Source: Ceratodon purpureus
Lineage: Eukaryota > Streptophyta > Bryopsida > Pseudoditrichales > Ditrichaceae
Length of the DNA stretch: 64,000 bases
Assembly: GCA_014871385.1 (NCBI GenBank)
Contig: CM026426.1
Coordinates: 52,438,478-52,502,477 of the forward strand
Direction: 5' to 3'
Position numbers and translations under genes: made by a program. This document shows positions 58,780 to 64,000 of this stretch, piece by piece. How positions within the stretch are numbered: the first letter of the stretch is position 1; the number at the start of each line of letters is the position of its first letter. The notes beneath the pieces are model-generated. The model made no database searches. It saw only the letters and a list, made by a program, of their open reading frames with translations, and was not told the DNA's origin.

Positions 58780-59960
58780 GACCCTACACAAGACGAGATA
58801 GTGATTAGGGAGATGCATGACGGTTGTGCGAGGGGTCATTTTTGCCAACATATTACTTCGAGGAAGATTCTCGACGCTAGTTACTGGTGGCCGACGATGC
58901 AGAAGGACGTTTTCAAGTATTGTAGGGCCTCTGACAAGTGCCAACGGGTAGGTGGCCTTGCTAACACAAGGCTAGCTCAATTACTTACCAGTTTACCTGC
59001 TAACCCCTTTATGAAGTGGGGCCTCGAATTTGTTGGCCCAATCAAACCAGTAGCGGCACGCACTGGTAACAAATATATTCTAGTTGCCACCGACTATGCC
59101 ACTAAATGGGTAGAAGCAAAGGCGCTTCGAACCAATACAGCGGCTGTTACTGTTAAATTTCTTTACGAGCAGATTCTGATTCGGTATGGCTGCCCAGTCA
59201 CTATTGTTAGTTACAAAGGGACCCATTTCATTAATGAGGCCATTGAGTATTTAGTATAGCACTTTCTGTTACAACATCGAACGTCGACGACGTACTACCC
59301 CTAGGGCAACGGTCAGGCCGAGTCGACTAACAAAGTCCAGGGTCAACTCTTAAGGAAGCTGGTTAGTAACAACAAAGCAGACTGGGATGAGCACCTACCC
59401 ACCGCACTATTGTCATACAGGACAGCATTCAAGGTCAGTAACGATTAAACACCGTTTCAGCTTGTGTATGGGTTACACCCATTGATGCCTACTGAGTATA
59501 GTATCCCCACACGACAGACTTATGGTACCGTCAACTTTACACCTACCAGAGTAATTCAGGCCCGTATTGCAGACCTGGAGCAGTTAGAGAGTCATAGGAC
59601 AATTGCACAGGAAGCCGCCGGCAGTCGACAATGGGACCGATCTTTGTAGAGTCAGCAGCATTATTGACAAAAGGATTTTCAGGTGAGGGACCATGTCCTC
59701 TGGTATCCTAAAGGAGAGAAGGAGCATGCTGGAAAATTTAAATGTCGATGGTTCGGGCCGTATAGAGTGCAGTACAGATTGCCAAACAACACGGCACTCC
59801 TAGTATCTGAGGCACATTTTGAACCCCATCCCATTATTGTTAATATCAACAAATTCAAGCCATATCGTTTCTATTCCGTGGACCAGTTAGTAACGGTCGG
59901 CCGAAAACAGAACCCTTGTGGTCTCACGACATGCAGCACTAAACAGACCCCTGCTACCAT
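58780..59960 (+). pseudogene. Gypsy integrase with GPY-type C-terminus (fossil)
   Basis: HHCC zinc-binding part ([18 protein letters not shown]) at 58810-58950, catalytic core with [12 protein letters not shown] and [15 protein letters not shown], then the GNGQAES-type block near 59310. The C-terminal part at 59683-59870 has VRDHVLWYPKG-like sequence and KCRWFGPYRVQYRLPNN (GPY/F module). No chromodomain was recognised. Broken. Confidence 0.85.
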
Positions 59961-60099
59961 CTCTGGAGAAGCATTGTTGTCGACAACAACAATTCCCTTA
60001 AACCCCACCCATTTCGAGGGTGATCCATCACTAGAGGCGGATATGACTGCCTCAGCCGACAGGACATCCAACTTGGCTCTAGATACACCCCTTGTAGAT

Positions 60100-63000
60100 T
60101 ACTGCTCCCTGCAGCTCTATTTGTTGACTTCGTCCTCACATCAATTTCTTCCTCAAGGCGAGGTTTCCACACCTGTACACTCCATACCGGACCGAACTGT
60201 TCCACCTGGAGCCACTCAGCAGAACAGGGCGTCTTGCAGCACCGCCACACTAACTGTTGCCAGTCCTTCTCCACCGCCCCAGCACTTTGGGTTTCCACAG
60301 CTTTCCCAACCCCTTACCAACATATTTTCTCCGCGGTTATCCCGCGATCTTCTCTCTTCTGTGTCAGCAGCTACCCTCCTTTGGTCAGGTTCTCCACCAT
60401 TGAGCTGCTCCATGCGGGCAGCATCGCACTCTGAGCGTCGCGGTTTACCTCCTTGTGAGTTCTTGCTAACCTTGGCAACGGTGTTTCCGAGTCGTCATCA
60501 CGCAGTTTCGGCACCCCCTAAGAGCGCCACCCTCAGATCGTCGGCGCTGCAGTTCACTTGGCCCGAGGCCGCTTCCTATTCATTGGCGGGACACTGTCGT
60601 GAAGTCCCACCTCTCCTTCGTTCCGTGTCAGGTTCTCTTCCTCTCCAACCCCATTCCATTGTTTCTGGTCTTGTCAATCGATCAGTAAGGGAGCCTCAAC
60701 TCCTTGCTTGTCTGTGTTCACCGTTATTGTTTTCAGTAGTGTCCCTCCCCTTTATTCAAGTCGCGTCTGTACAAAGTTCCCTGGTCGTCTTGTCTGAGTC
60801 TTTACCTTTAGCTTGTTCTTTTTTTGCCCCCTCGAGGTTGTGTCCAACACCGCCTATCCTACGTCCTTCATCCGGGTCAAGCCGCAAGCGCAAGGCCCTG
60901 TCGATGGTTGAGTTCCAAAGAAGATTAGGGTGCAACGCAACCAACGCAGACGCTGACAGGTACAGCTTGAACCATACTCTCATTGGGCGCCATGGACAGC
61001 TATGGCTAATGATGACTATGCCGCATGCACAGGTCTGGAAGTCTTCTACCACTTCCATTGTCCTGCGCCCAAAACCGAGCTAATTCTCGATTTCTTGGAG
61101 GGGTTCGACTATATCCAACCACCCCTCAAGCGGCCGTCGACTAGCTTTGGAGATTGGCGGGCCGATCCAGTCGATGATGAGAGGCAAACCGGTCGAGATT
61201 ACTGCATACGTCATCCGTGTTGCACTTGGCTTTGAGTCAGGAGTCGACCTTGCAGGTCAGCGGCCCACAGTAGGGTATCAGCGCAAGTTTGCTAAGTTTG
61301 GATTAACGGCCTCCAATCATGTGAACGATGGCAACCGGGTTGCAGGCATGTCTCTACCGTAACAGGTTCGCACCCACACTTTGTGCAATGCTTTTGGCTT
61401 TAAGAAACGGCTGAACTTTGTCAGCAATGATTTACTCGACCACCTACACGCAGCTGAGCAAGTCGGAGCTTGTAGCGAACAGTTTGACTGGTCATACTTC
61501 GACCTCACCAACCTGCGGAGGCATTTAGTTTATGTGCATTCGCACGTTGACGGTGTCCGACGGCTACGGGGCGCTCCCATTATTGATGCGATCCGGTCAG
61601 CCTGGTTCTTAGAACCTAAGGAGATTACAAACCCCAAACCCCTGCCTTCCAGTGTTGACACACAGGATGGCAGCCATGAGGGCACACCAATCAGTGCCGA
61701 CCCCGTCGTCAACCTGGACACCACCACTCATCGGGATTCCACCAATGGTAACCAGCACCATGCCACCATCAGTACGACGGGAGAGCCAGCTGCGGTGATT
61801 CCCACATCTCACGAGGGTTCTTCCATCGTCGGAAGACCTCGCCGTCGACTTCATATTCACAAAAACCCTATTCGCCAACATGTTTTCGACGGGGTTGTTC
61901 ATGGGACATGAGGACCGGACCGTCTGTCCGGTCCGCTCGTCCGTCTGTTAGGGGTCATGTCCGGTCCATAAGAGAATATTCGAGCATATTTGAGCATATT
62001 CGAGCATATTCGAGCATATTCGAGCATTTTTGAGAAAAAATTGGGAATATTGATAGAATATGTCGGATTTTCACCTCGGACCGACCGGTCCGTCCGTCCG
62101 TCTGTCCGTCCGTGTCCTGAAATTTTGCCCATGTCCGTCCGTTATGACAACCATGGTTTTCGACGTCGACAACCTCGCGGTTTCACCACCTGTGCTGACC
62201 ATTCTTGTCGGGTTGAGCACAGGCTCCCCCAGTTGCAGATATCCCTTGCAATCCCGTCATCTTCGAACTTACAGACCGGTATCTTCTAATATTGCTCCGA
62301 CTGCTCCTTCCGAACCTCCGCCTGGAAGGGCGACCAACCCATCACAACTGGGCTCATCTTCAAGCACCAACTCACTACCTCGCTTGGATGCTCCAGTGTC
62401 CACAGCCACAGGGGAGACAGTTCCTCTTGTCGACGACACGGTGATTCCTGACGAAGGTGCCCTGATCAGCTCGGCCTATGACCATCTCCACCCAACAGGA
62501 TGTAGTCAAGTCAGAGGGTGGGAGTTGATTGTTTCTCAGCCCCTCTTTGTTCCTTCACTGCTGGTCGAGCACAACGTTAGCCTTGCTACGTCGACCCCTC
62601 CACTGGACATTGCTCCAGACGCCCTAGAGCCAAGCTTTACCTTTCTGCCAACGACCGACTCTACTCCACCCGCACCTGTAGTGACGACACATGCTATACT
62701 GCTGTTCGACAACACCTCCGATCCCAAACAGCAACCTACGCAGGCATCATTAGGCGGCAAAGCTCACGATGTTCCCAACGCTCGCGTTTTTTCAAGCCAC
62801 CTTAGTCTCGAGGACTAGTATTTTCAGCTGTTGTTCTCCACCCTTGATGCCGCTGAGACCAGTTTGGCCAAGCTTCAAACTGAGGCCACATTTCTAAACT
62901 CTTGACGCCGACTAGCTGCTGAGACCGCCGTGGAACTCTCTACGCTAGTCAAGGATCTCTCTAGTCAGGTGACGCACCTAGCCGAGACACTGACATCCAC

Positions 63001-63640
63001 AACCGTGGCCTGGGACCAGCTCGTCGTGGAAAATGCAACGCTACAGTCTACAGTTGCACGCTTGCAGTCCGAGTTGGAGCACAGCCGTACAACCGCCGCT
63101 CCGCCAACCTCAACAGTTACTCCGTTAGAGATGGAGCAGCAACTCAACCAACAGCGCCGACATGCCGATACCTTGGTTCAAGAGAACCAGCGTCTCACGC
63201 TTGCCCTCCCCTCGTTAACATTGCCGACTCGCGACATTAGTCGCGCTATTATGGACTACTCCTCCCTCAAACAGAATGACCTAGAGGCGGCCTTGACAGC
63301 CTACAGAGCTGACTTTGACCGCCAACACTTGTGGTTGACAAGATTTGAGGAGCGTATTCCGGAGTTCTTACCATGGTTGGCATAGGTCAACGTCGACACA
63401 ACACCTCAGGACCCCACCTCGGTTGCAATACCTGCGGTAGCAGACCCCTTAGTGACAATATCACCCCCTCTAACTCGTTTACCTCCATCGCCTATCATCG
63501 TCGAGGATGTACCCGGCCAGCCTTCTGCAGCCCCAACAACTGCACCGTCGACTCCAACTCCGCCAGATGCGTGATGTCCTCGACATGCGAGCTCCATCAA
63601 CCGTTCACCGGCAGAGCACTAGTTTTTTTTGGCAACTAGC
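60100..63640 (+). other. Long 3' region of the Gypsy element with extra readings (fossil)
   Basis: Between integrase and 3' LTR lie about 3.7 kb. A Ser/Pro-rich low-complexity stretch (60.1-60.9 kb) is followed by a globular-looking reading at 61000-61900 (LEVFYHFHCPAPKTELILDF, FKKRLNFVSNDLLDHLHAAE, RRHLVYVHSHVDGVRRLR). Then comes a Thr/Pro-rich part (62.1-62.8 kb) and a coiled coil at 62930-63385 (LSSQVTHLAETLTSTTVAWD, ENATLQSTVARLQSELEHSR). No known domain is recognised. Some plant Gypsy lineages carry an extra ORF here; whether this one is homologous cannot be judged. Broken. Confidence 0.5.
61981..62030 (+). repeat. 10-bp minisatellite CGAGCATATT, five copies
   Basis: Five consecutive 10-bp units with one or two changes, flanked by CCGTCCGT-rich tracts (61915-61965 and 62078-62115). 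Confidence 0.9.
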
Positions 63641-63749
63641 ATTTCTTTCTACTGTCTCTCGCCACTGTCCTTTGTTAACTGCCTTTTGGTTTTGTTTAGG
63701 CCCTTATTCCCTGCTTCCCACTGTACCCACGTTCTGAAGGCAGAACTAC

Positions 63750-63765
63750 CGGAAAAAGGGGATAA
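63750..63765 (+). other. Polypurine tract upstream of the 3' LTR
   Basis: GGAAAAAGGGGATAA directly precedes the 3' LTR start (TGTTAAC at 63766), as expected for the plus-strand primer of LTR elements. Confidence 0.75.
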
Positions 63766-64000
63766 TGTTAACTGGGTAGTCTTCCCTCCCTCTATTTCTC
63801 TACCTTACTCCCCAGTTCATCATCATTCTGTGGCAGTCTGTCATCATCGACGGATGAAGTCTGTCATCGTCGACGGATGAACTTTGTCACCGTCAACGTA
63901 TGACTCATGCTTAGGGAGTTTAAGAGATTAGTTCAGGGTTTTCTGTAATCATTCTACACTAGAGCAGGTAGAGTCAGGGAGATCGGAGAGTTGTTGGGAG
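63766..64000 (+). repeat. 3' LTR, cut by the window edge
   Basis: The first 235 bp of the 3' LTR, about 95% identical to 49974 onward. The end of the element and its target duplication lie outside the window. Confidence 0.92.

Larger units (their letters stand above)
49974..64000 (+). mobile_element. Ty3/Gypsy LTR retrotransposon fossil, right end outside window
   Basis: The 5' LTR starts at 49974 (TGTTAAC) and the 3' LTR at 63766, preceded by a purine tract. In order: gag with two CCHC knuckles, protease region, RT, RNase H, integrase with a GPY-type end, then an unusually long (~3.6 kb) 3' region with further readings. Two younger DNA elements sit inside (54271-55009, 56117-56517). The LTRs differ by about 5% over the 235 bp that can be compared, plus one 6-7-bp indel, suggesting an age of a few million years at common plant rates. 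It is broken, with on the order of ten or more breaks. The long 3' region recalls Tat/Athila-type lineages, but the clade is not settled. Confidence 0.9.

Overview
This window looks like a repeat-rich stretch of a streptophyte nuclear genome. The plant lineage is indicated by L1-type LINEs with a DUF4283-like ORF1 and CCHC knuckle, a CACTA remnant with DUF4218- and DUF4216-like segments, a plant-style Ty3/Gypsy element with a long 3' region, hAT and mariner-type MITEs, and spliceosomal GT..AG introns. A charophyte alga such as Chara or an early-diverging land plant is my guess; the species is not shown by the sequence. No rRNA, tRNA gene, CRISPR or prokaryotic operon was seen, and no clearly intact host gene was found.

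Layout. 1-9130: an L1-type LINE on the plus strand, cut by the left edge and carrying three later insertions (a 400-bp tRNA-like MITE, a 1.3-kb TGT..ACA element, a 612-bp AT-rich insert). 9702-16740: a second, essentially full-length LINE on the minus strand with an exact 18-bp target-site duplication. 18386-23936: a minus-strand hAT transposase gene split by a 2.3-kb TGT..ACA element (20957-23251). 24.6-25.6 kb: a weak ORF and a 434-bp TA-flanked MITE. 26.56-28.25 kb: remains of an unrecognised plus-strand spliced gene with a repeated exon motif. 28.4-29.8 kb: a minus-strand gag-like fossil with a terminal Cys/His motif. 29.9-32.7 kb: simple repeats and AT-rich DNA.

33.27-39.05 kb: the most unusual locus, a decayed multi-exon gene whose 5' exons encode a ParB/sulfiredoxin-like motif (DGNHQYQAW) and whose 3' exons resemble a beta-class DNA N-methyltransferase. 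Two of its introns hold related satellite arrays of ~86 bp with a GCTCGG..CCGAGC palindrome. 39.3-40.4 kb: a ~90-bp C/T-rich tandem array. 40.9-41.5 kb: unidentified minus-strand coding remnants.

42512-46126: a complete 3.6-kb TGT..ACA element with a 5-bp TSD (AATGT), ~20-40-bp imperfect inverted termini and gag-like ORFs. It is related to the elements in the first LINE and in the hAT gene. 46.5-48.1 kb: CACTA (En/Spm) remnant. 49.1-49.97 kb: an unidentified remnant with a 143-bp hAT-type MITE. 49974 to the right edge: a Ty3/Gypsy LTR retrotransposon fossil holding a 739-bp mariner-type MITE and a second copy of the tRNA-like MITE. Its 3' LTR starts at 63766 and runs off the window.

Most coding sequence here belongs to mobile elements, nested in layers. 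The ParB/methyltransferase-like gene and the gene at 26.5 kb are the candidates for host or previously undescribed families.
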